Source: Methanolinea sp. SDB
Lineage (GTDB): Archaea; Halobacteriota; Methanomicrobia; Methanomicrobiales; Methanospirillaceae
Direction: 5' to 3'
DNA length: 15,968 nt
NCBI GenBank assembly: GCA_001412335.1
Contig: LKUF01000051.1
Span: forward strand, 1-15,968
Shown: piece by piece, positions 5,738 through 13,002 of the stretch
How positions within the stretch are numbered: position 1 is the stretch's first letter
How the letters are laid out: every line of letters begins with the position of its first letter
Position numbers and translations under genes: made by a program
The notes under the pieces: model-generated
What the model saw: the letters and a program-made list of their open reading frames with translations, nothing else
What the model was told of the DNA's origin: nothing
Database searches by the model: none

Positions 5738-7264
5738 TCACTCCCAGGTCACTTCATGAGGCACCCGGTCAAGGAGCATCCCCTCCACGACCACGGGCAT
5801 GAGCCTGCGCCCCTCCTCGATCGCCTTCTGGAGCCTCCAGCCTCTCTCGGCATAGATGGTGAAGATCGGCTCTCCCTTCTGAACCCTGCTCCCTTTCTTG
5901 GCATGAAGCAGGATCCCGGCACCCCGGTCATTGGGAGCACCGGCAAGCCGTGCGAGGCTTATCAGGGACCTGTTATTCAACTCGATGACATACCCGTTTG
6001 CAGGGGCATTCACCACGAATTCAAGTGATCCCGGACAGATGTCCTCGGCCTTCACATCAGGATCTCCGCCCTGGATCCCGATGATATCCTTGAACTTTGC
6101 AAGAGCTGCCCCTTTTGCCAGTATCTCCCCTGCCATCTGGCTACCCCTGCCTACAGGTGCTTTTCCCGACATCTCGAGTGCTATTCCTGCAATCGCGATA
6201 CTCTTCTGGAGTAACGAACCGGGCTCTTTTTTGCCTTCAAGTATGGCAAGTGCTTCGCGCACCTCGAGGTTTGGACCGATCGTTCTTCCAACCGGGGAAT
6301 CCCCGTACGTGACGGCGCATTCAACCCGCATATTCAGGCGCTCCCCGATATCGATAAATTCACGGGCAAGTTTTCTCCCTTCCTGCACGGTGGGGACTTT
6401 TGCATGCAAGCCGACAGGAATGTCGATCACCACGAGATCGGCCCCCACCGCGTACTTCTTCGCCATGACACTGGCAATCATCTGGCCCCGTGCATCGATC
6501 CTGAAGGGATATTCATGAATGATGATATGATCGTCGGCAGGCGCGATATTTGTCGCACCCCCCCATACGATTACGCCACCCACCTTCATGGTCATCTGCT
6601 GGACTTCGGTTGCAGAAAACTCGACCGGAGCCAGGACTTCCATGAGATCCGCCGTGCCTCCCGCTCCCGTAATGGCCCGGGAGCTGGTCTTTGGGATCTT
6701 TAAGCCGCTTGCAGCGATGATCGGAACCACGAGAAGTGAGATCTTGTTGCCGGGCACGCCGCCGATCGAATGCTTATCCACGATGGGGTGGGCATGGAAG
6801 TCTATCTTTTCACCGGTATCGACCATCGCCCTCGTGAGGTGCTCGACCTCGTCCATGTCCATCTCGTTGATGTAGCACGCGGTGATATAGGCCGTGATCT
6901 CCGCCGGCGAAAGGTCCTCGGCGACGATGGCCTCGATTATCGCATATGTCTCCTCATTGGAGAGCCTCTCACCGTCCATCTTCTTCTTGATGTGGGTGAG
7001 CGAGGCCGGCCGCTCAGCCACTCTGACCTCGACTTCCATGCCATCCTCTACCGAGAGGCGTTCGTTGGTGCGGCTGTAGATGCCGATGGTCCCCCGTGGT
7101 ATGATCGTTGTGGTGGTATCGACAAAAGCCGCGACCGAGAGGCCATTTACATTGTTGATTATCTGCACCCGGTCACCTGCCAGGACTCCGACAGTTCGTG
7201 CATCCTCGATGTTTAACATCACTTCCCGTGTCTGGATATCAATAAGTTTTGCCGCAAGTATCAT
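5738..7264 (-). CDS. deoA: AMP phosphorylase (archaeal DeoA family)
   Basis: The 508-residue protein matches the archaeal AMP phosphorylase branch of the thymidine phosphorylase family, including the extra N-terminal domain of about 85 residues absent from bacterial DeoA. It has the phosphate and nucleoside binding motif KHSIGGVPGNK (164-174) and SSRAITGAGGTAD (194-206). The enzyme converts AMP (also CMP and UMP in characterised members) and phosphate to the base and ribose-1,5-bisphosphate. An isomerase then makes ribulose-1,5-bisphosphate for type III RuBisCO; neither partner is in this window. The start is ATG at 7264 with AGGAG on the minus strand at 7275-7279, ten bases upstream. A TATA box near 7324-7331 gives a leader of about 40 bases, which contains an inverted repeat. 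It is monocistronic in this window. Confidence 0.95.
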   Translation of the reverse strand: MILAAKLIDIQTREVMLNIEDARTVGVLAGDRVQIINNVNGLSVAAFVDTTTTIIPRGTIGIYSRTNERLSVEDGMEVEVRVAERPASLTHIKKKMDGERLSNEETYAIIEAIVAEDLSPAEITAYITACYINEMDMDEVEHLTRAMVDTGEKIDFHAHPIVDKHSIGGVPGNKISLLVVPIIAASGLKIPKTSSRAITGAGGTADLMEVLAPVEFSATEVQQMTMKVGGVIVWGGATNIAPADDHIIIHEYPFRIDARGQMIASVMAKKYAVGADLVVIDIPVGLHAKVPTVQEGRKLAREFIDIGERLNMRVECAVTYGDSPVGRTIGPNLEVREALAILEGKKEPGSLLQKSIAIAGIALEMSGKAPVGRGSQMAGEILAKGAALAKFKDIIGIQGGDPDVKAEDICPGSLEFVVNAPANGYVIELNNRSLISLARLAGAPNDRGAGILLHAKKGSRVQKGEPIFTIYAERGWRLQKAIEEGRRLMPVVVEGMLLDRVPHEVTWE

Positions 7265-7279
7265 GGATGGATTACTCCT

Positions 7280-7295
7280 GATTTTTGTAAAAATC
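7280..7295 (-). promoter_or_regulatory. Inverted repeat in the deoA leader
   Basis: GATTTTT (7280-7286) and AAAAATC (7289-7295) form a dyad with a two-base centre. It sits just upstream of the AGGAG ribosome binding site and downstream of the predicted transcription start. It could be an operator or an RNA hairpin with a four-base loop; its role is unknown. Confidence 0.35.
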
Positions 7296-7321
7296 CTCTT
7301 CTTGGGAGTATTGCGGTTCTA

Positions 7322-7334
7322 TCGTATAAACCCC
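7322..7334 (-). promoter_or_regulatory. deoA TATA box
   Basis: On the minus strand the sequence GGGGTTTATACGA contains a TTTATA core about 63 bases upstream of the deoA ATG, placing the transcription start near 7302. Confidence 0.5.
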
Positions 7335-7350
7335 TTTATGCCAGCTGATG

Positions 7351-7379
7351 CAGGTCCACCGCCTTGGTACAGGTCCACC
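7351..7379. repeat. Direct repeat CAGGTCCACC x2
   Basis: Two identical ten-base copies, at 7351-7360 and 7370-7379, lie nine bases apart in the gap between the S-layer gene end and the deoA promoter. A pair upstream of the deoA TATA box may be a regulator site; this is inferred only from position. Confidence 0.4.
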
Positions 7380-7443
7380 ACGTAATTGTGTGGCACATGC
7401 TCCCTGAAAGGAGAATTATACGTATTAAGGGGCGGAACCGACG

Positions 7444-7450
7444 AAAAAAA
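7444..7450 (-). terminator. Poly-T terminator of the S-layer gene
   Basis: Seven T residues on the minus strand start 15 bases after the S-layer stop codon (7465-7467), a typical archaeal oligo-T terminator for a highly expressed gene. Confidence 0.55.
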
Positions 7451-7464
7451 GTTAGATTTGGTGT

Positions 7465-10044
7465 TTAGTGCTTGCGCACGATCAGGAATGCAACGGCTCC
7501 AAGGCCGATCAGGGCAACCAGTGCACCGAAACCAGGTGTGGTGGTCGGTACAGCGGTGGTGACCGGTGGGGCTGTGGTTGCTGCCGTGGTGACAGCGGTG
7601 GTGACTGGCGGGGCTGTGGTGACGGTGGTAACTACACCTTCAACGACGTTGAAGAGCGTGGTTTCTGTCACGTCAACTGTTACACCCTGGACCTTCACGA
7701 TGTACTCATCGGGCTTGAAGGTGGTGCTGTCGACAGGGAATGACCAGGTGTTAAAGCCACCGGTACCCTTTACGACCTTCACAGTGCCGGTTGCACCGCT
7801 GAACTCGCCACTCTGGGTCTTCGAGGTCGGAGCGAAGGATGAAGATACGACTTCAACCAGCAGCTCGTCGTCGACGGCCAGGTTGGTGGTTCCCGAGATC
7901 TCGAACTTGTCACCGACCATCTTCTCAGTGATCGGGCTGATCCGTATGGATGGTTCTTCAATCAGGAACTGGAGCTTGGTGTAGGTGTCGTCGACGCTCG
8001 GGTTGTCGAGTGCTATGACAAGCGCCTCGGCTGCGTCAGATCCCTGCAGGCTGCCTGGTCCCTGGAGTGTGAAGATGATGTTCTCTGCACCCATGATTGG
8101 GTATGGTCCAACAACATAGCGGTATGGATAGCCTGCGTCGGCTCTTGGATAGACGTCAAGTTGGTCGTTGTACATCGGGTGCTGGACAACGACGAAGTAC
8201 TGTCCGCTTGCCATGTTCGAGGTAACTCCCTCGGAGATCTCCTTCTCGAAGGTTCCGTCGGAGTTTACGCTCTCGGTGGTGTACAGGACGTAGTTCTTAC
8301 CCATGATCCAGACTGCCACACCAGGTGAAGGCTGGCCTTCTGCAACACCACGGAGATAGAACTTGTCACCGGCGGCTACAGTGGACTGCGAAGCAGTTGC
8401 ACTGACGAACGGCTTCCTGATAATCAGGGAGACGGTTGCGTACTGTGCATCGCCAAGGTTGTTCCTGTCGTTGGGGGTTGCAAGTGCGTAGACGGTGTAG
8501 GTACCTGAGTCAATGTTCAGGTTTGCGGTCTGCCACTTGTACTCCCAGGTGTTGTCATCCATGACGTCAGCGGTCGTGAATGTGTTCCCGATATTGTTTG
8601 TGACTGCCATCCTCGGGTCGGTCAGGCGCCCGCCGTTTCCGGGCAGGTTCGGACCGGTGATGAACAGGTAGACGGTGTCAGTCTCGGAGTTGGTACCGGA
8701 GAGCTTGATCTCCTGTCCAAGGAAGTAGCTCTGGTCACCAGCAGCGACCACGGTCACGGTTCCCTTCTCGACCTTCACATCGACCTCGTCGGACTTGTAC
8801 TGGTCGCCGTAGAGATTAACGTTCCATGGTGCAGGCATGTTGATTGCGCCGGGGCCTCTCTCTACACGGATGGTGTACTTCTTGTCCTTGGTGTCAGCGC
8901 CACTTGTGAACCCAACGGTGATGGTTCCACTGTTGGAGGTCTTCACTGCGGCATAGTAGTAGACGCCATTGGTGGGTGCTGGGCCTGACGGGACGTCCTG
9001 CTTGATGGTGCGTCCTGCGCCTCCCTCGTATGCGTAGGTTCCGATGTCATACGGGCCTCCCATCGGGTCGTTTGTGACATCCTTCTGGTCAGCCAGCATC
9101 AGGGGCGGCTGGTCAGTCGCGAGTCCGGTCATCTGGCCGGTTCCCTTCACCCAGATAGCGTAGTAGGTGTTGGGCCTGCCGGTGACGGTGACCGAGAACG
9201 GGTTGCCACGGACAACGACATCCTTGCTGGCCTCGACCTTGACCGTGTCGGAAGCGATGCTCACCGTGTTTGTGGTGGTGACCGTCTTCCCGGTGTAGTC
9301 GGAGCCGTCAGGTGCCTTGTAGTTGTCCTTCATCTTGTTCAGGCTGATTTCTGCGTAGACGGTGTATACACCGGCCTTGTAGATCCGTGCACCGTTGGTA
9401 TCGATAACACCGGTGTTCCATCCCTGGTTGACGTTGCCTGCGGGTACCCAGTACCAGAGCGAGGCGTCAACAACCCGGTTGGTCAGCGGCACGGAAACGG
9501 TTGTAGACTGCCAGAGTGAGGTGTAGGTCGCGCCATCGGCGGTCTTCACGCGGATGTTGACGAATCCCTCACCTGCGTAGTTCAGCCTGTTGGTAACCGA
9601 GTAGATGTTGGTCTCAACTCTGAAGTTCTCGAAGTTACCTGCTGGCACGGATTTCCCGGTCACATCCTTGTTCGCGTTCTGGTCCCAGATCTTGATGGCG
9701 ATGTTGGGGTCAACGACATTGAATGCAACCTGGTTGCGGGTCGCTCCTCCGTCCCACCTGTACCAGTTACCGGTCTTGCCGACAAAGTCGGCAGGTGCTA
9801 CATAGAAGCTTGCCGGATTGCCTACGGCAATAACGGCGTTTGGTGTGTCGGTGCTCGGGTTGGTACCTGATGCGAACCAGGCGACCTGGTTGAATGCTCC
9901 GACTGCTGCGGACACATCAAGCCCCTCTTCACCAATAAACACATCTCCACCTTGAGTGATTTGATTTACCGCTGCTGATGCTGGCAGGATAAGCATTGCC
10001 AGCGCAACAACTGCAATCAGTGCAAGGCTAAAGCGCTTAGTCAT
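7465..10044 (-). CDS. Major S-layer protein with signal peptide and PGF-CTERM anchor
   Basis: The 859-residue protein has a Sec signal peptide (1-24, ending PASA before AVNQ), a mature N-terminus NQITQGGDVFIGEEGLDVSA that resembles the DUF3821-type domain of Methanomicrobia surface proteins, and a series of beta-rich Ig-like segments. Near 804-836 is a Thr/Pro linker containing TTAPPVTTAV twice. The end is a PGF-CTERM signal: PGF at 837-839, a hydrophobic helix, then RKH. PGF-CTERM proteins are processed by archaeosortase A and lipid-anchored. Size, composition, the strong ribosome binding site AAGGAGGACT (10051-10060) and the long leader suggest a very abundant envelope protein, probably the S-layer subunit. 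It has no cysteine and no N-X-S/T sequon other than two with proline at X, so glycosylation, if any, is likely O-linked on the Thr-rich linker. No sorting enzyme is encoded nearby. Confidence 0.85.
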   Translation of the reverse strand: MTKRFSLALIAVVALAMLILPASAAVNQITQGGDVFIGEEGLDVSAAVGAFNQVAWFASGTNPSTDTPNAVIAVGNPASFYVAPADFVGKTGNWYRWDGGATRNQVAFNVVDPNIAIKIWDQNANKDVTGKSVPAGNFENFRVETNIYSVTNRLNYAGEGFVNIRVKTADGATYTSLWQSTTVSVPLTNRVVDASLWYWVPAGNVNQGWNTGVIDTNGARIYKAGVYTVYAEISLNKMKDNYKAPDGSDYTGKTVTTTNTVSIASDTVKVEASKDVVVRGNPFSVTVTGRPNTYYAIWVKGTGQMTGLATDQPPLMLADQKDVTNDPMGGPYDIGTYAYEGGAGRTIKQDVPSGPAPTNGVYYYAAVKTSNSGTITVGFTSGADTKDKKYTIRVERGPGAINMPAPWNVNLYGDQYKSDEVDVKVEKGTVTVVAAGDQSYFLGQEIKLSGTNSETDTVYLFITGPNLPGNGGRLTDPRMAVTNNIGNTFTTADVMDDNTWEYKWQTANLNIDSGTYTVYALATPNDRNNLGDAQYATVSLIIRKPFVSATASQSTVAAGDKFYLRGVAEGQPSPGVAVWIMGKNYVLYTTESVNSDGTFEKEISEGVTSNMASGQYFVVVQHPMYNDQLDVYPRADAGYPYRYVVGPYPIMGAENIIFTLQGPGSLQGSDAAEALVIALDNPSVDDTYTKLQFLIEEPSIRISPITEKMVGDKFEISGTTNLAVDDELLVEVVSSSFAPTSKTQSGEFSGATGTVKVVKGTGGFNTWSFPVDSTTFKPDEYIVKVQGVTVDVTETTLFNVVEGVVTTVTTAPPVTTAVTTAATTAPPVTTAVPTTTPGFGALVALIGLGAVAFLIVRKH

Positions 10045-10093
10045 AATATTAGTCCTCCTTACTCATGTCCAAATTTGAAACGTTCAATCCAAT

Positions 10094-10144
10094 GCACACG
10101 GGGCAAACCGTGTTCGACATGTGTCGAATGACGGTTCATTGTGC
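10094..10144 (-). promoter_or_regulatory. Stem-loop in the S-layer mRNA leader
   Basis: Nested inverted repeats are visible: GCACA (10094-10098) with TGTGC (10140-10144), AACCGT (10106-10111) with ACGGTT (10131-10136), and TTCGACA (10113-10119) with TGTCGAA (10122-10128). A competing pair, CACGG (10097-10101) with CCGTG (10108-10112), would break the middle stem. The structure lies 50-100 bases upstream of the start codon, inside the predicted transcript. Confidence 0.5.
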
Positions 10145-10188
10145 TCCATACTCCGAATAACGGAATATGATTCAATATTAGTGGAACA

Positions 10189-10200
10189 CTTAATATATCT
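10189..10200 (-). promoter_or_regulatory. S-layer gene TATA box
   Basis: AGATATATTAAG on the minus strand, preceded by a purine-rich GACCAAAAA that could be the BRE, is the best TATA box in the gap. It predicts transcription from about 10170 and a leader of 115-130 bases. The ten-base block GACCAAAAAA recurs 72 bases upstream (10272-10281). Confidence 0.55.
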
Positions 10201-10446
10201 TTTTTGGTCGGATATAAACGGAGAGGAGGGTCTTGCAGGGATTAAATCGGTGAAATGTATACGGATGAGGGTTTTTTGGTCCTGTCCGCTCCCTCGATCC
10301 CGGTATCCGTGGAAGAGGTTGGATGTCGAAGAACAGCCTATAACGCGCAGATATCACGAATATTCAAAAAAATTGACAGTATACTACTATAAATTGGTTC
10401 TTCTTCTGCACCCTACGACTCAATAAGTGTCGAAGTCCAGGACATC
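10201..10446. other. Divergent intergenic region between S-layer gene and thyA
   Basis: No convincing gene is seen. The region holds the upstream sequence of the S-layer promoter, a second GACCAAAAAA (minus strand) at 10272-10281, and the thyA promoter with CTATAAAT at 10387-10394. A frame crossing 10121-10426 has no ribosome binding site and runs through the S-layer promoter, so I do not call it. Confidence 0.5.
10387..10394 (+). promoter_or_regulatory. thyA TATA box
   Basis: CTATAAAT preceded by an AT-rich segment gives a predicted transcription start near 10417. This implies a leader of about 30 bases to GTG 10447 or about 105 bases to ATG 10522. Confidence 0.45.
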
Positions 10447-10521
10447 GTGGTCACGGTATCCGCACTCTTGCACAGACTCTACTCCTATAGTTTTACCTTT
10501 CCGCCAGACCAACAGGATCTC

Positions 10522-11232
10522 ATGAGAATCATCAAGGCTCCATCCATCGGGAGGGCTCACGAACTGGTGGTAAAGATGATACTTGAGAAGGGATGGGTTC
10601 TGGATACAGAGGACGGGGAAGCCACGGTGGAGTTTGACGAGGTGGCATTAAAGATCGACAACCCGGCCTCCGCGCCAAAGGTCAGTGCACACTCGCGGTT
10701 CCAGGAGAGGTTCATGGAGAAATATGCACAGGATTTGATCAGGGGATCCGATTCGGTCTTTGAATATGACTATCACGGCCGCCTCTTTCAATGGGGAGAA
10801 CGGCTCTCTTCCGGTGGAGCCGACGTCTCTGTCAACCAGGTGGATTATATAATACGGAAGCTCTCGGAGGCCCGTGAGACCAGGAGAGCGATAGCGATCA
10901 CCTGGAACCCGGTAATAGACGAATCCCTGGACGACTGTCCCTGCCTCCAGCTCGTCCAGTGCCTTGTCAGGAACGACCGCCTGCAGATGAAGGTGGTCTT
11001 CCGGAGCAACGACATGCTCACTGCAGCCGGTGCCAATATGTATGCTCTCACCCGCCTCCAGGAATATATCGCCGGCAGACTCTCTCTCCCGGCTGGGTCC
11101 TATACTCACATCTCGCTGGTGCCCCACATCTATTACAAGCGTGACATGAACGACATCGAGCCTTTCTGCGGCAGGGGATCTCTTATTAAGCCCATCCCCG
11201 AGGTCTGCAGTCTCTGCGGGAAATGCCGCTGA
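10522..11232 (+). CDS. thyA: Archaeal-type thymidylate synthase
   Basis: From ATG 10522 the product is 236 residues. It has the active-site region ITWNP...DCPCLQLVQ with catalytic C141 after proline, and the phosphate/dUMP motif FRSNDMLTAAGANMYAL (160-176), equivalent to QRS-D-LG-N of ThyA. Its N-terminus (APSIGRAHE) and overall short length fit the archaeal family of MJ0511 and M. thermautotrophicus TysY. It methylates dUMP to dTMP, in methanogens probably with methylene-H4MPT rather than a folate. The frame is open to GTG 10447, adding 25 residues that do not look like the family, though AGGA stands before both starts. The C-terminus carries CSLCGKC (229-235), a CxxCxxC cluster that I do not associate with catalysis in this family. 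The gene is monocistronic, divergent from the S-layer gene. Confidence 0.9.
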   Translation: MRIIKAPSIGRAHELVVKMILEKGWVLDTEDGEATVEFDEVALKIDNPASAPKVSAHSRFQERFMEKYAQDLIRGSDSVFEYDYHGRLFQWGERLSSGGADVSVNQVDYIIRKLSEARETRRAIAITWNPVIDESLDDCPCLQLVQCLVRNDRLQMKVVFRSNDMLTAAGANMYALTRLQEYIAGRLSLPAGSYTHISLVPHIYYKRDMNDIEPFCGRGSLIKPIPEVCSLCGKCR

Positions 11233-11298
11233 AGCATGGATTCCCGCTCTCAATCAGACACATTAATTAGGAAAAAGGGGCAATCTGATAAAGCACAC

Positions 11299-11371
11299 AG
11301 CCCGGTAGTGTAGCGGTCAATCATGGGAGACTCTGGATCTCTCGACAGCAGTTCGAATCTGCTCCGGGCTA
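11299..11371 (+). tRNA. tRNA-Gln, anticodon CTG
   Basis: A 73-base cloverleaf folds by hand. The acceptor is AGCCCGG (11299-11305) with CCGGGCT (11364-11370), and A at 11371 is the discriminator. The anticodon stem GGAGA/TCTCT encloses CTCTGGA with anticodon CTG at 11333-11335. The T arm is AGCAG-TTCGAAT-CTGCT. The A1-T72 pair is typical of archaeal tRNA-Gln, which is charged with glutamate and amidated by GatDE. No intron and no encoded CCA. A TTAATTA element near 11263-11269 is the likely promoter. Confidence 0.93.
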
Positions 11372-11475
11372 TCGCTCTTCTGTCTCGTGCTGGCGGGAAT
11401 AGGCCTTTCAGAAAATCCCGGACCAATTGTATACCCAAAAGAATCCCTGCACTTTTTCGGGCTTTAAAAGGAGTT

Positions 11476-12078
11476 TCACTTTTTCGCACACAGGATGGCT
11501 GCATGGTCCTGGTGGTAGGGAAGGAGCCACATTGTCTCCTGTATCACGAAGTCGCTCTCCTCGAGCCGGGCGATGGATTCTGCGAGGACGTCGCCGGGAT
11601 CGGATCGCACATCTATACTCCTGGTCTTCAACATGAGAAGAGCGATGCCTGACTGTTTCAGGAAGACGCTGTTTCTCGATGCGATCCCGATCTGGTCTGG
11701 ATCCGCCACATCCATGTATAGCAGGTCGACCGGTTCGAGCAGCGGGGCATACCACTCCGGACGGGATGCGTCCGCCATGATGGGTACGATATTCTTTCGC
11801 TTTGCGGCAACAGCCAGGAGATCCTGCATGGGTCGCGGTGCAAATTCAACTGCATACACGCATTCGGTGTAGTCTGCCACATGGGATACCGTTGTACCGT
11901 TGGCTGCTCCGAGGTACAGGACAACGTCATCCTTCTGGAGCTCGTGTCCGCACCCCTTGTGGTAGTATGCGGCAAGCTTGCTCCGGTAGGGATCCCATAT
12001 CCGGCAGTTCCGAAGCATCTTTTCGCCATAGACACCACCCTTCCCTTCCGATACCAAAACCCCGTCAATCCAGATCAT
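11476..12078 (-). CDS. flpA: Fibrillarin-like rRNA/tRNA 2'-O-methyltransferase
   Basis: The 200-residue product has a Rossmann methyltransferase fold with SAM-binding motif LYLGAANGTTVSHVAD (54-69), acidic strand end YAVEFAPRP (75-83), PIMADASRPE (99-108) and DLLYMDVADPDQ (118-129), all characteristic of archaeal fibrillarin. It is the catalytic subunit of the box C/D RNP and methylates 2'-OH groups of rRNA and tRNA chosen by guide RNAs. It is somewhat shorter than typical archaeal fibrillarin (about 225-230). The chosen ATG at 12078 overlaps the nop5 TGA as TGATG, with GGGGAGGG upstream; GTG at 12081 is possible and adds one residue. Co-transcription with nop5, its direct binding partner, is the usual archaeal arrangement. 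Confidence 0.93.
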   Translation of the reverse strand: MIWIDGVLVSEGKGGVYGEKMLRNCRIWDPYRSKLAAYYHKGCGHELQKDDVVLYLGAANGTTVSHVADYTECVYAVEFAPRPMQDLLAVAAKRKNIVPIMADASRPEWYAPLLEPVDLLYMDVADPDQIGIASRNSVFLKQSGIALLMLKTRSIDVRSDPGDVLAESIARLEESDFVIQETMWLLPYHQDHAAILCAKK

Positions 12079-12935
12079 CACGTGCCCTCCCCTGCCCTGT
12101 CCACCGCCTCCTGCGAAGCCCTGAGAAAGTCCTGGTCGATCTCCTGCCTGAAATAATCTATACGTGCAGCAATGCCCAGTTTTGCCGCGAGAACCCGTGC
12201 GACTCTCCCTCGCACGTCCCTGTCGGCATTGTGCACCCTCCGGTGCTGGAATATGATCCCGTGTTTTGGTGAGGGGGAACCGGTTCGCATGTGTGAGAAG
12301 AGTGCGCTCTGTGCGCCGAGGACCTGGATCGAACTTCCCGGAAGCCGTGACAGCTCTTCCAGGCTACCTGCCCTCGATACCAGCCGGGCAGCAACGAGCC
12401 CCCCGATCAGGGCGCTGCAGTTTGGAATAACGGTATCGGCAAGGGCGGTGACGTCCCGCATGAGCCGTGTCCGCGACTCCTGGAGTTTTTCAATATCTGC
12501 GATGATCTCTGCGAATGCCCGGTCACGCTCCTTCTTCATCACCTGGATGACCCGTCTTCCGGTCAGCGACCGGTATTTCCGGGAGAACGAGGGATTTTTT
12601 GTCCGGTACCATTCCACGGCTCTCTCGGTGAGAAGGTTTATCACGTCATCGAGCTCGTCCAGCATCCGCACCATCTGCACGAGTTCGATATCCCTGCTTG
12701 TGAAATGATCCGCAATCTTTGCCTCCGCGATGAAAAAACAGAGATTGCGCAACTTTTGAAGATAATCTTCGCGGTTCTTCGCATACCCGCATCTGACCGC
12801 GTCTTCCCACGCAACCGGGATATAGGCGGCCATATCCGTGTCAATGCTCTCCAGCCGGGCAGCCTGATCGGCAGGGCTGCCCACGAACGGGTGGCACCCT
12901 TCCCCGTCAAGATCTCCAAACCAGTAGGATTGCAT
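12078..12935 (-). CDS. nop5: Nop5/Nop56-type box C/D RNP scaffold protein, short form
   Basis: The 285-residue product contains a central helical, coiled-coil-like region (about 85-165) and a NOP domain (about 168-262) with CSALIGGLVAARLVSRAGSL, LPGSSIQVLGA and KHGIIFQHRRVHNADRDVRG, which in the family contacts L7Ae and the kink-turn guide RNA. Nop5 bridges fibrillarin, L7Ae and the C/D RNA. It is clearly shorter than the characterised archaeal Nop5 proteins (about 380-410 residues): the N-terminal fibrillarin-binding domain looks reduced and no lysine-rich tail follows the NOP domain. A TATA element, CTACTATATAGG on the minus strand (12958-12969), lies about 29 bases before the ATG, so the mRNA is probably leaderless. 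The gene overlaps flpA downstream and follows the tctA-like gene by 67 bases. Confidence 0.93.
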   Translation of the reverse strand: MQSYWFGDLDGEGCHPFVGSPADQAARLESIDTDMAAYIPVAWEDAVRCGYAKNREDYLQKLRNLCFFIAEAKIADHFTSRDIELVQMVRMLDELDDVINLLTERAVEWYRTKNPSFSRKYRSLTGRRVIQVMKKERDRAFAEIIADIEKLQESRTRLMRDVTALADTVIPNCSALIGGLVAARLVSRAGSLEELSRLPGSSIQVLGAQSALFSHMRTGSPSPKHGIIFQHRRVHNADRDVRGRVARVLAAKLGIAARIDYFRQEIDQDFLRASQEAVDRAGEGT

Positions 12936-12957
12936 GCCAATTACTGGTATCCAATGT

Positions 12958-12969
12958 CCTATATAGTAG
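12958..12969 (-). promoter_or_regulatory. nop5-flpA TATA box
   Basis: CTACTATATAGG on the minus strand is a near-ideal TATA box about 29 bases upstream of the nop5 ATG. It indicates a leaderless transcript independent of the upstream tctA-like gene. Confidence 0.6.
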
Positions 12970-13002
12970 TATCAGGTACCAGGCAGACATCCCCCGGTTC
13001 CT

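Noticed and set aside
5931..6518. 195-residue plus-strand frame
   Set aside because: It is antisense to the conserved core of deoA, with a composition typical of a shadow frame.
7472..7984. 170-residue plus-strand frame opposite the S-layer gene 3' end
   Set aside because: Its Val/Thr-rich repeats are the mirror of the S-layer Thr/Pro linker; no ribosome binding site or promoter.
10121..10426. 101-residue frame between the S-layer gene and thyA
   Set aside because: It crosses the S-layer promoter and leader structure and has no initiation signals.
10447..10521. 25-residue extension of thyA from GTG 10447
   Set aside because: The added sequence does not resemble archaeal thymidylate synthases; kept as an alternative start because AGGA precedes it.
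12075..12081. GTGATGA C-box match at the flpA start, considered as a kink-turn autoregulatory site
   Set aside because: No CUGA D box is found nearby on either side; the match follows from the overlapping stop and start codons.
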